Assembly: GCA_037965595.1 (NCBI GenBank)
Contig: CP150183.1
Span: forward strand, 2,480,001-2,544,000
DNA length: 64,000 nt
Reading direction: 5' to 3'
From: Alkalihalobacillus sp. FSL W8-0930
GTDB taxonomy: Bacteria; Bacillota; Bacilli; Bacillales; Bacillaceae_D
This document shows positions 25,863-35,545 of the stretch, one piece after another (positions within the stretch are counted from its first letter, which is position 1; every line of letters starts with the position of its first letter). A program made the position numbers and the translations under genes. The notes below the pieces were generated by a model that had not been told where the DNA came from, made no database searches, and saw only the letters and a list, made by a program, of their open reading frames with translations.

Positions 25863-28424
25863 ATGAAAATACTTGCCTCTCATTTACAAATAGATTTTGA
25901 TGGGTTGGCTTCGTTAATTGCTGCTCAAGCTTTGTACCCTGAGGCCACCATTGCTCTGCCCTCCCAACAACAAGAGAGCGTAAAACATGTGCTTTCATTG
26001 TACCGAGATACATTTAAAGCTGAAGCGATTGATAAGATCAGCTGGGATGAAGTGACGGACCTTGTGATTGTTGACACCTCATCACTCAAACGCTGTGGCA
26101 TCCCTCTTGAGAAGCTTTCAGCTCTTCACACGTTAACGATCTATGACCATCATCCTACCAATCCAGAGTCTGTTGCCACCGAAGTGGTTCAGGAACCTGT
26201 TGGCGCTTGTGTGACTCTGCTCATAGAGAGACTCCAGGAACAGAATATCAAGTTAGAACCTTCGGAAGCGTTATTACTTGGACTCGGTTTATACAGTGAT
26301 ACCGGTTCATTTCAACATATGCAAACAACGGAGCGAGATTTATCCGCTGCAGCCTTCTTGCTGTCTCAGGGGATGGATCTAGACGTGATGAAACCATTTT
26401 TAGAAGATCATTTAACTGATACACAGGAGATGTTGTATCAGCAATTAAACGAATCGATCGACATTTATGAGGAGAGCGGCTTACAGATCGCCATTTGTTA
26501 TTCCGTTTGTGAGTCGTTTATTAGTGGGCTCGCTCCGATTACTGAACGATTAGTTAGCACACTTAAAGCAGATACCGTTTTATCCGTTGTTCAAATGGGA
26601 TCAAACACCTACATAACAGGAAGAAGCCAGACGATGCGAGTGAATGTAAAAAAAATCATGATGGCATTTGGAGGCGGCGGCCATCCCCAAGCCGCTGCAG
26701 CCTCTGTTAAAAAAGGAGCCCTACAGGATGTTCTTGAGCAAGTGAAGTCTGAGCTTCCTTCGGCCATCCAACCTGCTATTACTGCTGGTATGATTATGAG
26801 TTCTCCAGTTCATACGATTGAAGAGAACTGTACTCTAGACGATGCGGCTGATGCCCTAATACGATATGGACATACAGGTATGCCCATCTTAAACGAATCA
26901 GGACAATTGTCGGGAATGCTTTCACGAAGAGATTTAGACAAGGCACAACGACATGGATTAGGACATTCTCCGATCCATTCTTATATGACAAAAGAGGTTC
27001 TTACTCTGGGTCCTGAGGCTCCACTTGAATCGATTCAAGAAGTAATGATTACCCATAATATTGGCCGCATTCCTATTTTAGATCATGAAACATTAGTAGG
27101 TGTTGTGTCCAGATCCGACGTGTTGTCCATTTTACACGATGAAGCCAAACGAAAGCACTATGAATCAGAAGCTAGTCGGCTCTCCACTCATAGTTTAATC
27201 GATGCACTGGCCGAGCATTTCGATTCAGCTATTTACGATTTACTCGTACTAGTAGGAAATGACGCTAGTGAATACAGTTATAAGAGCTATCTCGTTGGAG
27301 GTGGTGTACGTGATGTGCTACTGGGCCGCTCAAATGAGGATGTGGACATCGTCATCGAAGGAAATGCAATTGAATTTGGAGAGCATCTAGCCGCTACTCA
27401 CGGAGGAAGTACAAAGGCACATCAAAGCTTTGGAACAACCACATGGACCACGCCATCCGGGATAAAAGTCGACCTTGCTACGGCACGATCTGAACACTAC
27501 GAGCAGCCTGCTTTATTACCTGAAGTAGCCCCATCACGTATAAGAGAGGATTTATCGAGGCGAGACTTCACAATAAATGCCATGGCCATTAGTCTCCATC
27601 CTGATACGTTTGGAGAGCTTCTAGATCATTTTCAGGGTCAACGTGATTTAAAAAATGGTCACATTCGTATTCTTCATTCACTTAGCTTCATTGAAGACCC
27701 TACAAGAATCTTCCGAGCGGTGCGATTTGCCAATCGGTTTGACTATCATCTTCACCCTGAAACCGAAGCACTCGCAAAAGGAGCAAAAGCCTCACTATTG
27801 GGATTATCTGCAAGCCGAGTGATGCATGAACTTGATCTAATGCAACAAGAAAATCAATTGCTATCTTCTTTTCATACGTTAGATCATCTTGGTGTTTGGC
27901 ACACTCTTCTTAAGACTGAACCGAGTGAAAACAAGTGGACACATATGAATCAATTAATGACACACGGGTTTGTTGAGCCATTTCTATTTATGGCTGCGTT
28001 ATGCTATGAGGGGAACGGTCGTTTTGGGGAATCTATTGATTTCTATGCGTTATCGAGTAAAGACCAACGTCTGCTACGGACGGTCAGAGAAGCCGACATT
28101 TATGAAGTCACGGACAACGAGACGTTGGGAGAGTGGCATAAGCAGATCCACACCCTATCAGCTAGAGTACTACTATTTATTGCAACAAAACCTGACTTTG
28201 AGCATGGTGAAACACTCATTGCTTATATCCAAAAGCGTAACCACTTAGCTCCACTTCTTGCAGGAAAAGATCTTGTAACCGAGTTAGGCCTTGAGCCTGG
28301 CCCTATCTTCTCTTCTATCCTCACTGGAGCATACAGTCTTCAATTGGATGATGTACTGTCGACCAAGCAAGAAGCACTTGATTGGGCAAAAGAATATTAT
28401 AAAAAAGAGATGAGACATAACTAA
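25863..28424 (+). CDS. A-adding-type tRNA nucleotidyltransferase: DHH phosphoesterase, two CBS and polyA-polymerase domains
   Basis: An 853-residue fusion. Residues 1-300 are a DHH/DHHA1 phosphoesterase with intact D11-F-D13, Asp71, DHH at 95-97 and GGGGH at 270-274. Two CBS domains follow (about 307-362 and 371-428). The C-terminal part is a class II nucleotidyltransferase: GGGVRD 479-484, catalytic DVD 493-495, RRDFT 566-570 and EDPTR 611-615. This architecture is that of the A-adding enzymes of Aquifex and of Bacillus halodurans, where CC addition is done by a second protein. The role, terminal adenosine addition to tRNA, is inferred from that. The ATG follows AGGAG; TGCTACAAT at 25819-25827 is a possible extended -10. 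Its last codons lie in repeat copy C. Confidence 0.88.
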   Translation: MKILASHLQIDFDGLASLIAAQALYPEATIALPSQQQESVKHVLSLYRDTFKAEAIDKISWDEVTDLVIVDTSSLKRCGIPLEKLSALHTLTIYDHHPTNPESVATEVVQEPVGACVTLLIERLQEQNIKLEPSEALLLGLGLYSDTGSFQHMQTTERDLSAAAFLLSQGMDLDVMKPFLEDHLTDTQEMLYQQLNESIDIYEESGLQIAICYSVCESFISGLAPITERLVSTLKADTVLSVVQMGSNTYITGRSQTMRVNVKKIMMAFGGGGHPQAAAASVKKGALQDVLEQVKSELPSAIQPAITAGMIMSSPVHTIEENCTLDDAADALIRYGHTGMPILNESGQLSGMLSRRDLDKAQRHGLGHSPIHSYMTKEVLTLGPEAPLESIQEVMITHNIGRIPILDHETLVGVVSRSDVLSILHDEAKRKHYESEASRLSTHSLIDALAEHFDSAIYDLLVLVGNDASEYSYKSYLVGGGVRDVLLGRSNEDVDIVIEGNAIEFGEHLAATHGGSTKAHQSFGTTTWTTPSGIKVDLATARSEHYEQPALLPEVAPSRIREDLSRRDFTINAMAISLHPDTFGELLDHFQGQRDLKNGHIRILHSLSFIEDPTRIFRAVRFANRFDYHLHPETEALAKGAKASLLGLSASRVMHELDLMQQENQLLSSFHTLDHLGVWHTLLKTEPSENKWTHMNQLMTHGFVEPFLFMAALCYEGNGRFGESIDFYALSSKDQRLLRTVREADIYEVTDNETLGEWHKQIHTLSARVLLFIATKPDFEHGETLIAYIQKRNHLAPLLAGKDLVTELGLEPGPIFSSILTGAYSLQLDDVLSTKQEALDWAKEYYKKEMRHN

Positions 28425-28661
28425 AAATCAATTTGAAAAGGCGAATGATTCTACAATCGAATCATTCGCCTTTCGTGATTTATTTGAACAAGCGGAGGGA
28501 GAACCCGAGACTCCTACGGAACAGAACGCGGTGAAGACACTGTAGCGGCTCCCTTTCCGCGGAAGGGGCTGAGGCCGTTCTTGTGGGTGCGAGGGATTCT
28601 CCTGTAGCGGATTATTTGCTATATTCGTGTTTTACCCGCTACATTCAAGTTATGTCACGCC
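28412..28661 (+). repeat. Dispersed MITE-like repeat, copy C (long form)
   Basis: A full copy reading forward from GAGACATAACTAAAAATC to GTTATGTCACGCC. The hairpin GGCGAATGATTC / GAATCATTCGCC is at 28440-28470. The second module (28492-28620) carries GAGACTCCTACGG, GTGAAGACACTGTAGCGG, CCGCGGAAGGGGCTGAGGCC and GAGGGATTCTCCTGTAGCGG. Its left end overlaps the 3' end of the nucleotidyltransferase gene and supplies that gene's stop codon. Confidence 0.9.
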
Positions 28662-28674
28662 GTCTTTTTTATCA

Positions 28675-29370
28675 TTAATGAACCAGACCATCCAGTAGGT
28701 GGGCGATATATACTTCGATACTTGTCATCACAAAAAAGAATGAAAAGACTGAATAAAGTAAGAGGAGTACGGCCAAGCACAGCGCAATTAATACTGGTTT
28801 TGTACGATCACTCTTTAAGTAATAAATCTGTACAATATATAAAAGAATTAACACATAAACAGGAGTTGCCATACCAATGAAGTATAAAAAGCTCGCTCCA
28901 AATGCCATGCCGCGAAATCCTAAGACAACTGCTTTCGTTAATAGGGCTAACCCTATTAATACATTAATGATATGAATAAAAAATGCTTTACCTTTTTCTG
29001 TCCCTCTAAAAAGTAAAACAGCTAGAATAGTGATGTTTAAGCAAAGAGCAATTATTAAAAGTAAAAGAAAGAAAATCTTTTCATTATAAACGAAATATAA
29101 AGCACTGTACGAAGAATAGAATAAGATTAAAAGCTGAATGTACAACACAGTATAAAGCCAGCTCATCTTGAAAACACGTTTCATTGAAATGAAAAGTAGA
29201 AAAATATGTAGAGCAACAATTAGAATTAATTCAAATGAAGCCGTAACAGAGTTAAAGAATCCATCAAAGGAAGAAATGCCCACTGTACTACTTAATCCAA
29301 TGATGAATAACACGACCAATAAGATTCGCTCAAATAGAAAAAGGGTACTCTTTTCATTTTCCTTATCCAT
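28675..29370 (-). CDS. Seven-helix membrane protein of unknown function
   Basis: A 231-residue, very hydrophobic protein with about seven predicted membrane helices (near residues 12-30, 40-62, 70-96, 100-124, 130-153, 160-187 and 193-222). The N-terminus MDKENEKSTLF is charged and probably cytoplasmic. No transporter or enzyme motif is visible and I recognise no family. The ATG follows AAAGGAATTATTAC. It stands between repeat copy C and the divergent DUF3900-like gene, and seems to be a single-gene unit. Confidence 0.75.
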   Translation of the reverse strand: MDKENEKSTLFLFERILLVVLFIIGLSSTVGISSFDGFFNSVTASFELILIVALHIFLLFISMKRVFKMSWLYTVLYIQLLILFYSSYSALYFVYNEKIFFLLLLIIALCLNITILAVLLFRGTEKGKAFFIHIINVLIGLALLTKAVVLGFRGMAFGASFLYFIGMATPVYVLILLYIVQIYYLKSDRTKPVLIALCLAVLLLLYSVFSFFFVMTSIEVYIAHLLDGLVH

Positions 29371-29450
29371 GTAATAATTCCTTTCATTGGATGATATGTT
29401 TGTTCTTATTTTATGTCTAACCCTCTTTCATTACAACAACAAATTAGAAA

Positions 29451-29479
29451 TTGACGCTCCCTCTTGCTTCTCCTATACT
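29451..29479 (+). promoter_or_regulatory. Sigma-A promoter of the DUF3900-like gene
   Basis: TTGACG, exactly 17 bp, TATACT, 39 bp before the ATG. It is one of the best promoter matches in the window. Confidence 0.7.
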
Positions 29480-29518
29480 AGTACCATTGCCTAACTTTCT
29501 TTAGAGGAGTTCGTCCAC

Positions 29519-30586
29519 ATGGATTTTGAAATACAGTTTTTATCCTTTTATTTAATTACAGTAGATGGTCGTGATGAGCAAGCAGATAAACGGTTTAAGC
29601 ACTTTAAAACACTCGACAAACACGAATTTGAGCATAGTGAGATGAAGGATTTTTTAGATGGAGAGCTGAAGAAGATCGTAAAGAGAAAGGCGGAGCATCA
29701 TCCTAAGTCGGATCAGGTCCCGACTAAGATTGGTCACTTTGTCACTGAGCCTGGTCACCCACTTGAATCAAATCCAAATTATGCGTTGCTTCATAAAACA
29801 CGCTTTGCTGAGACAAAAGAAGACTTTAAGAATGTGAGTGAACAGCTTGTTCGTATTTATTTAAATACAAGCGCTGTACGTGGTGGTGTCTTTCTTGTGG
29901 CGACAGCCGTTCCGCGAAAATTCTTTGATGATTCCTTTGTCTTTATCATGAAATGTGACTTTGAACCGAAAGTAGCTTCGATTGCCGATGAAGCATCACT
30001 TATTCAAAAAGTGGAGTATGCGATTACGACCAAAAACATGAAGTCCATTCAGTATCCCTATATGCCTGAAGAAGGCATGCTTGAACATACGGAGGTTAAG
30101 ATTCACCAAGCCTCCCATGCCAGGTATTTTGAAGACTTCTTAAAGTATGTAGAATACGGAGAATCCTTACCTGTTATTATGAAAACTCAGGTCATGAATA
30201 TGGTACAGGAGCATGTGTACGAAACATATGAGGAACAGAGTGAAGAAAGACAAAAGTTTGAGCACGACCTTGAGATCTGGGAAGGTAGTGAAACTCGAGA
30301 GCTTCAAGAGCGCTTAGATACACATCAAGTGATGGAAGCCGCCGCTCAAATTGTGGATCATACACCAGAAGCAGAGATAAAGATGAAGGTTGGAGAAACA
30401 TCCATTAAAGGCTTACTTGCAGACTTCGGAGAATCCATTCATCTTGGAAAAATAAATGGGCGATATGTATTGCTTCTAGATGCGGAAACCATCCAATTTG
30501 AAAAAGGTGTGTCCCCTATCGAATTCCATAAACCTGATGACTTACATCACATTATTGAAAAGCTCGCTCAAAAACCTTCTAATTAA
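29519..30586 (+). CDS. DUF3900-like protein, unknown function
   Basis: A 355-residue soluble protein. From memory it resembles the Bacillus DUF3900 family (N-terminal IQFLSFYLITVDGRDEQA, EMKDFLDGELKKIVKRKAEH, central AVRGGVFLVATAVPRKFFDD), whose role is unknown. Other features are an acidic central helix region (YEEQSEERQKFEHDLEIWEG) and no membrane segment or signal peptide. GAGGAG precedes the ATG by nine bases, with a strong promoter upstream and a terminator shared with asnB. A general resemblance to nucleoid-associated NdpA-type proteins was considered but is not compelling. Confidence 0.7.
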   Translation: MDFEIQFLSFYLITVDGRDEQADKRFKHFKTLDKHEFEHSEMKDFLDGELKKIVKRKAEHHPKSDQVPTKIGHFVTEPGHPLESNPNYALLHKTRFAETKEDFKNVSEQLVRIYLNTSAVRGGVFLVATAVPRKFFDDSFVFIMKCDFEPKVASIADEASLIQKVEYAITTKNMKSIQYPYMPEEGMLEHTEVKIHQASHARYFEDFLKYVEYGESLPVIMKTQVMNMVQEHVYETYEEQSEERQKFEHDLEIWEGSETRELQERLDTHQVMEAAAQIVDHTPEAEIKMKVGETSIKGLLADFGESIHLGKINGRYVLLLDAETIQFEKGVSPIEFHKPDDLHHIIEKLAQKPSN

Positions 30587-30593
30587 TAAAGAC

Positions 30594-30632
30594 AAAAGAC
30601 TTCTTTCCTCGTGTTGGAAAGAAGTCTTTTTT
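30594..30632. terminator. Bidirectional terminator between DUF3900-like gene and asnB
   Basis: A 15-bp perfect stem (30594-30608 with 30616-30630), A-rich on one side and T-rich on the other. Confidence 0.92.
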
Positions 30633-30636
30633 ATGG

Positions 30637-32535
30637 TTAGCTTGTTTTTAATTGTAACTGGGACATTTCATCGACAGCCTGCTTAATGCTACCGCTGTTT
30701 TGAATGTAAAGTGAATGCCAGATTAAGAAACAAAGAATCGTCCATAGCTTACGACTATTATCTCTTTTTCCTGCTGCATGCTCCTCAAGTAAAGCGAGGG
30801 CTTCTTTTTGATTAAAGATCGTCCCTGCTGCTTGATTGATTGTTAAGATATCCTTCGCCCAATCATATAGCTCATTTTTCAGCCAATGACGAATTGGAAC
30901 CGGGAACCCTAGTTTTTTGCGATTCAAGATGGAATCTGGAACCACACCTTTAATGGCTTCACGCAGCACATACTTTGTTGTTCCATTTGCGATTTTTGCG
31001 GATTCCGGGATGCGACTCGCAACTTCAAAAACTTCTTTATCTAAAAATGGTACACGTAACTCAAGTGAATGCGCCATCGTCATTCGGTCAGCCTTTACTA
31101 AGATATCTCCCGGTAACCACGTATGAAGATCAATGTATTGCATCTTCGTTGAATCCGTGTAGGAGACAGCTTTTTGATAAAGCCCTTTCGTTAACTCGGT
31201 AAAGGAGTAATCATTGTGATAGGTTCTTAGAATTTGTTCCTTTTCAAGCTCTGTAAAGATTTTCGCATTACCGATATACCGTTCCTCAATCGGCGTTGTT
31301 CCTCGAAGTAGGTAGCTACGCCCACGCATTCCCTCAGGTAGTCCTAGCGCCATTTTATTAATCGTACGTTTCATTTGACTTGGCCAACGATTAAAGTAAC
31401 GAAGCGCTTGTGGCTCACGATAAATGTTATATCCACCAAACAGCTCGTCCGCTCCTTCACCAGACAGAACAACCTTTACATGTTTGCTGGCCTCTTTTGC
31501 AACAAAATAAAGAGGTACTGCTGCTGGGTCGGCAACTGGATCGTCCATATGCCAGATGATTTTAGGTAATTCACGAATGAATTCCTCAGGTGTAATATGC
31601 TTATGAATATTCTCGACGCCTAACTTCTCGGCCGAATCTTTTGCAATGTTCACTTCACTAAAGCCTTCGTGGTCAAAACCTACTGTAAAGGTTTTAAGAT
31701 TAGGATTGTGTTCTTTAGCAAGTGCTACAATCGTTGTTGAATCAATTCCACTTGAAAGGAATGCTCCGACAGGCACATCACTTCGCATATGCTTCGCAAC
31801 GGAGTCCTTTAATACATCAATGGTTTGCTTAGCATAGCTTGAAAGTGATTCGTTTCCTTGATGGAAGCTTTTTGTGTAATAAGCTTTAATCTTTGCAGGC
31901 TGATCCTTTTTCTTTGTCAGCATATGACCCGGCTCAAGCTTTTGCACAGATGGCGCTAAGCTCATTGGCTCAGGAACGTATTGATAGGTTAAATAATGCT
32001 GGATACCTTCAGTCGAGATCTCAAGTTGCGGATCAATCATACGAATGCTTTTTAATTCAGAGGCAGCAATTAACCTTTCACTTGTCTCTATGTAGTAAAA
32101 AGGTTTAATTCCAAATGCATCACGTGCACAGAACAACTCTTCACGCTCATCATCCCAAATCATAAACCCGAACATGCCTCTAAGTTCCTTGACGCAGTCT
32201 TGTCCTTTTTGAGCGTATAATGCAACGATGACTTCTGTATCTGTATGCGTTTGAAACTCATACCCTGCTTCTATAAGATCCGCACGAAGCTCCTTGTAAT
32301 TATAAATCTCACCGTTAAAAATAATGTGATATTTATTTTGATAAGACAGTGGCTGCGTCCCGTGCTCTAAATCAATGATACTTAATCGTTTAAATCCAAA
32401 AGATATATCGTTATTTTTGTATGTCCCAGTTGAATCTGGTCCTCTATGATGAATCGCTTCAAGTGCTTCTAACCATTTATCTTCATGGATAAATGAAGCA
32501 CCTCCTGTAATCATTTCACCAATAAATCCGCACAT
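30637..32535 (-). CDS. asnB: Asparagine synthetase (glutamine-hydrolysing)
   Basis: A 632-residue enzyme making asparagine from aspartate, ATP and glutamine. The N-terminal glutaminase begins MCGFIGE with nucleophile Cys2 and carries HRGPDSTG and FNGEIYNY. The C-terminal synthetase has the pyrophosphatase loop LSSGIDSTT and SGEGADELFGGY. The length equals AsnB of B. subtilis; AsnO- or AsnH-type paralogues cannot be excluded without alignment. Strong GGAGG precedes the ATG. The 300-bp upstream region holds a near-palindrome that may regulate it. Confidence 0.92.
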   Translation of the reverse strand: MCGFIGEMITGGASFIHEDKWLEALEAIHHRGPDSTGTYKNNDISFGFKRLSIIDLEHGTQPLSYQNKYHIIFNGEIYNYKELRADLIEAGYEFQTHTDTEVIVALYAQKGQDCVKELRGMFGFMIWDDEREELFCARDAFGIKPFYYIETSERLIAASELKSIRMIDPQLEISTEGIQHYLTYQYVPEPMSLAPSVQKLEPGHMLTKKKDQPAKIKAYYTKSFHQGNESLSSYAKQTIDVLKDSVAKHMRSDVPVGAFLSSGIDSTTIVALAKEHNPNLKTFTVGFDHEGFSEVNIAKDSAEKLGVENIHKHITPEEFIRELPKIIWHMDDPVADPAAVPLYFVAKEASKHVKVVLSGEGADELFGGYNIYREPQALRYFNRWPSQMKRTINKMALGLPEGMRGRSYLLRGTTPIEERYIGNAKIFTELEKEQILRTYHNDYSFTELTKGLYQKAVSYTDSTKMQYIDLHTWLPGDILVKADRMTMAHSLELRVPFLDKEVFEVASRIPESAKIANGTTKYVLREAIKGVVPDSILNRKKLGFPVPIRHWLKNELYDWAKDILTINQAAGTIFNQKEALALLEEHAAGKRDNSRKLWTILCFLIWHSLYIQNSGSIKQAVDEMSQLQLKTS

Positions 32536-32836
32536 ATCTGTTCCTCCAACTGTTTGAATTCCAGAGTATCGCTAGTCGGTTAGAAAAAAGTAATTACACT
32601 CTTCTTGCCCCTTTTCATCTTGCTTTATTCCAGAATTCAATTACCTGTATTTACCTCAAATATTTCATTTACGTTACAAACTATAATAATTTGTACACCT
32701 CATCTTACTCGATATGTTCTCTAAAGAAAACCCATTTTTCGATATTTTATATATTTTTTACAACAGAACAAGAGTTCGTGAATAAACCTAAAAAAGAGTG
32801 CCCTCTTAGGACACCCTTTCCTTACTGCTTGTTCAC
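32536..32836. other. asnB upstream region with a near-palindrome
   Basis: A 301-bp AT-rich gap without genes. At 32675-32695 an imperfect 21-bp palindrome has arms TACAAA and TTTGTA around TATAATA. It could be an operator or part of a promoter for asnB. The fabF terminator occupies the right end. Confidence 0.5.
32791..32817 (-). terminator. Terminator of the fabH-fabF operon
   Basis: On the minus strand AGGGTGTCC-TAAGA-GGGCACTCT is followed by T6; two G-T pairs in the stem. Confidence 0.85.
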
Positions 32837-34075
32837 TTAAACATACTTTTTGAAGATTAATGTCGCATTATGTCCACCAAAACCAAGTGAATTACTTAAC
32901 ACTGCATTGACCTCTGCATTTCGTGCTTTATTCGGAACATAGTCCAAGTCACAATCTGGATCTGGCGTCTCATAATTGATGGTTGGCGGTAATACCTGTT
33001 CCATTATCGCTTTAATAGAGAAGATCGCTTCTACAGCACCAGCTGCTCCAAGTAAGTGACCAGTCATTGATTTAGTAGAGCTCACTGCCATATTGTAAGC
33101 ATGCTCTTTAAAGACCGACTTAATGGCCATTGTTTCAAATTTTTCGTTCATTGGTGTACTTGTTCCGTGTGCATTCACATATTGGATTTCTTCTGGCTTA
33201 AGACCTGCATCATCCAATGCCATTTGAATGGCACGTGCTCCACCTTCTCCACCTGGAGCAGGAGCCGTAATATGATGGGCATCTCCTGAAGCACCGTACC
33301 CAACAATTTCAGCGTAAATGTGAGCACCACGTGCTTGTGCAGATTCTAAGCTTTCAAGCACAAGAATACCTGACCCTTCTCCCATAACAAATCCATCGCG
33401 GTTTGCATCAAACGGTCTAGAAGCTGTAGCAGGATCCTCATTATGCGTTACAGCTTTTGCTGAACAGAATCCGGCAATCGACATGTTTGTAATTGGCGCC
33501 TCTGCCCCACCTGTAATCATTGCATCCGCGTCTCCACGCTGGATCACCTTAAACGCATCTCCGATAGAGTTTGTTCCACTCGCACAGGCTGTAACCGAGC
33601 AAGAGTTTACTCCCTTTGCCCCAGTAATAATGGAAACCTGTCCAGATGCCATATCAGGTATTAACATTGGAACAAAGAACGGACTAACACGGCGTTGTCC
33701 TTTTTCGATAAAGTTATGGAATTGCTGCTCGTATGTTTCCATTCCACCGATACCAGAACCAATCCAAACGCCAATACGAGGTGCATTCGTTTCATTAATC
33801 TCAAGATCTGCGTCTTTAAGCGCCATTAATGAAGCAGCTACCGCATATTGAGTAAAACGATCCATCTTTCTTGCTTCTTTCTTGTCCATAAACGAAGCTG
33901 GATCAAAGTCTGTAATCTCAGCAGCTACTTTCATTGGAAATGCATCTGCATCCACGCGCGTCAGGGGACCTACTCCTGAAACACCTTCTTTAATCCCATT
34001 CCATGTTGACTCTACATCAAGTCCAAGCGGGGTGACAGCTCCCATTCCTGTTACTACTACTCGTTTATTTTCCAT
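32837..34075 (-). CDS. fabF: 3-oxoacyl-ACP synthase II (FabF)
   Basis: A 412-residue condensing enzyme of fatty-acid elongation. The Cys-His-His triad is in place: Cys164 in [10 protein letters not shown], a His in VNAHGTSTP (about 304), and a His in [15 protein letters not shown] (about 341). The length is typical. AAAGGAG lies upstream of the ATG. It is 26 bp downstream of fabH, forming the fabHA-fabF operon known from B. subtilis and controlled by the FapR site at 35091. Confidence 0.97.
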   Translation of the reverse strand: MENKRVVVTGMGAVTPLGLDVESTWNGIKEGVSGVGPLTRVDADAFPMKVAAEITDFDPASFMDKKEARKMDRFTQYAVAASLMALKDADLEINETNAPRIGVWIGSGIGGMETYEQQFHNFIEKGQRRVSPFFVPMLIPDMASGQVSIITGAKGVNSCSVTACASGTNSIGDAFKVIQRGDADAMITGGAEAPITNMSIAGFCSAKAVTHNEDPATASRPFDANRDGFVMGEGSGILVLESLESAQARGAHIYAEIVGYGASGDAHHITAPAPGGEGGARAIQMALDDAGLKPEEIQYVNAHGTSTPMNEKFETMAIKSVFKEHAYNMAVSSTKSMTGHLLGAAGAVEAIFSIKAIMEQVLPPTINYETPDPDCDLDYVPNKARNAEVNAVLSNSLGFGGHNATLIFKKYV

Positions 34076-34101
34076 ACCTATCTACTCCTTTACGTAAGCT
34101 C

Positions 34102-35040
34102 TTATCTACCCCAACGAAGCGCCACCGCGCCCCATACCAATCCTGCACCAAAACCAACCAGGACAACAACATCTCCGTCCTTGATCTTGCCTGCTCCTAA
34201 TTCATCCACTAACGCCATCGGAATTGAAGCTGAAGATGTGTTTCCATATTTTTTAACAGTGACAGACATTTTATCAACTGGTAAATCTAATTTTTCACGT
34301 GCTGATTCCATAATTCGAATATTTGCTTGGTGTGGAATTAAATAATCCACATCTTCCTTTGTTAAACCAGCTTTATCAATCACCTTTAACGAAGACTCAC
34401 CCATTTGACGAACAGCAAACTTAAAGACTTCACGGCCATTCATCTCCATGAATTCGCCTTGCTTGTTAATGTGCATTGCGCCACCGCCATCAGAGCCCAA
34501 ATCATAAGAAAGAATTCCTTTTCCTTCTGATACAGGTCCAATAACAGCTGCACCAGATCCATCTCCAAACAACACAGCTGTGTTTCGATCTGACATATCT
34601 GTAATGGTTGAAAGCTTTTCTACTCCAATAACTAACACATTTTTGTATGCACCATTCTCAATAAACTGTTGCGCCGTAACAATACCGTAGATAAATCCTG
34701 CACAAGCCGCGCTGATGTCCATAGCAGAAGCATTCACTGCACCTAATCTCTTTTGAACAAGTGTTGATACTGTAGGAAAAGCCATATCTGGTGTAACGGT
34801 TGCGACTAAAATTAAATCAATTTCTTCGGCACTTACGTTCGCTTGGTCTAGCGCCTTAATAGCTGATTCATACGCCATATCAGATGTTTTTACATCATCT
34901 CCGGCAAATCGACGTTCCTCTATTCCCGTTCTTGTGCGAATCCATTCGTCTGATGTATCTAAAACTTTCTCAAAATCTGCGTTTGTAAACACTTTTTCAG
35001 GAATATAGCTACCCATTCCCAAAATTCCCGCATTCGTCAT
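34102..35040 (-). CDS. fabH: 3-oxoacyl-ACP synthase III (FabH)
   Basis: A 312-residue initiating condensing enzyme that joins acyl-CoA and malonyl-ACP. In Bacillus branched-chain acyl-CoA is preferred; that cannot be told from sequence. Active Cys113 lies in [12 protein letters not shown], the His in [10 protein letters not shown] (about 238) and the Asn in [14 protein letters not shown] 35040 follows GAGAGGAG, giving the same length as B. subtilis FabHA; the frame extends to 35058 without support. It is transcribed from a promoter overlapped by a FapR operator. Confidence 0.96.
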   Translation of the reverse strand: MTNAGILGMGSYIPEKVFTNADFEKVLDTSDEWIRTRTGIEERRFAGDDVKTSDMAYESAIKALDQANVSAEEIDLILVATVTPDMAFPTVSTLVQKRLGAVNASAMDISAACAGFIYGIVTAQQFIENGAYKNVLVIGVEKLSTITDMSDRNTAVLFGDGSGAAVIGPVSEGKGILSYDLGSDGGGAMHINKQGEFMEMNGREVFKFAVRQMGESSLKVIDKAGLTKEDVDYLIPHQANIRIMESAREKLDLPVDKMSVTVKKYGNTSSASIPMALVDELGAGKIKDGDVVVLVGFGAGLVWGAVALRWGR

Positions 35041-35090
35041 GTCTCTTTCTCCTCTCACAGCGAGCGCTCGCTCGATGTTTCGACAAATTC

Positions 35091-35119
35091 TTAGTACCTG
35101 ATACTAATTTTACTGTAAA
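35091..35119 (-). promoter_or_regulatory. FapR operator overlapping the fabH promoter
   Basis: TTAGTACCTGATACTAA (35091-35107) matches the FapR inverted-repeat operator of Bacillus lipid genes. On the minus strand a -35 TTTACA (35114-35119) and a -10 TACTAA (35091-35096) are 17 bp apart, so the operator covers the -10. Malonyl-CoA release of FapR is family knowledge. Confidence 0.85.
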
Positions 35120-35229
35120 CTTTGCCTCCTGTCTAGACTGAACCTACGCTCAGATCCTATGCAAAGGGGCGAATACCCCTACACATCAGGCTCTTTTGAA
35201 CATACAGTAAAGAGAGGAGTTGATTTTTT

Positions 35230-35511
35230 GTGAGTGAACAAGATAACAAACGCGAGAATCAAGGTGATTTTTTTTCAAACATGATGTTTGGAAGAAGACC
35301 AGAACCACCTAAAGAGGAAAAGAAAGAGAAAGAGAAAGAAATCGAATCAAAGCAAGACCCCAATCAAATTGAACAAGTGATTGAACTTGTGCAAGCACTA
35401 GGTCCTGTATTAGAGCAATTTGCCCCCGTTGCAACAGCTGCTAAATCGTTTCTTTCAAAAAAACTAAAAGATTGGTCAACCGAATCTAAATCAGATGACC
35501 GTAAAGAGTGA
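35230..35511 (+). CDS. Small charged protein at the yjzB position
   Basis: A 93-residue protein starting at GTG, with GAGGAG ten bases upstream. The N-terminal half is very polar (Lys/Glu runs around residues 25-42, after FFSNMMFGRRPEPP). The second half has a possible amphipathic helix (QIEQVIELVQALGPVLEQFA). It diverges from fabH as yjzB does in B. subtilis; homology is not established. It may be membrane-peripheral. No function is known. Confidence 0.65.
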   Translation: MSEQDNKRENQGDFFSNMMFGRRPEPPKEEKKEKEKEIESKQDPNQIEQVIELVQALGPVLEQFAPVATAAKSFLSKKLKDWSTESKSDDRKE

Positions 35512-35521
35512 ATCAACATCC

Positions 35522-35545
35522 GAGGATGAGATTCCTCTTTTTTTA
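35522..35545 (+). terminator. Weak terminator of the yjzB-position gene
   Basis: GAGGA / TCCTC stem of 5 bp, then T7. Confidence 0.5.
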
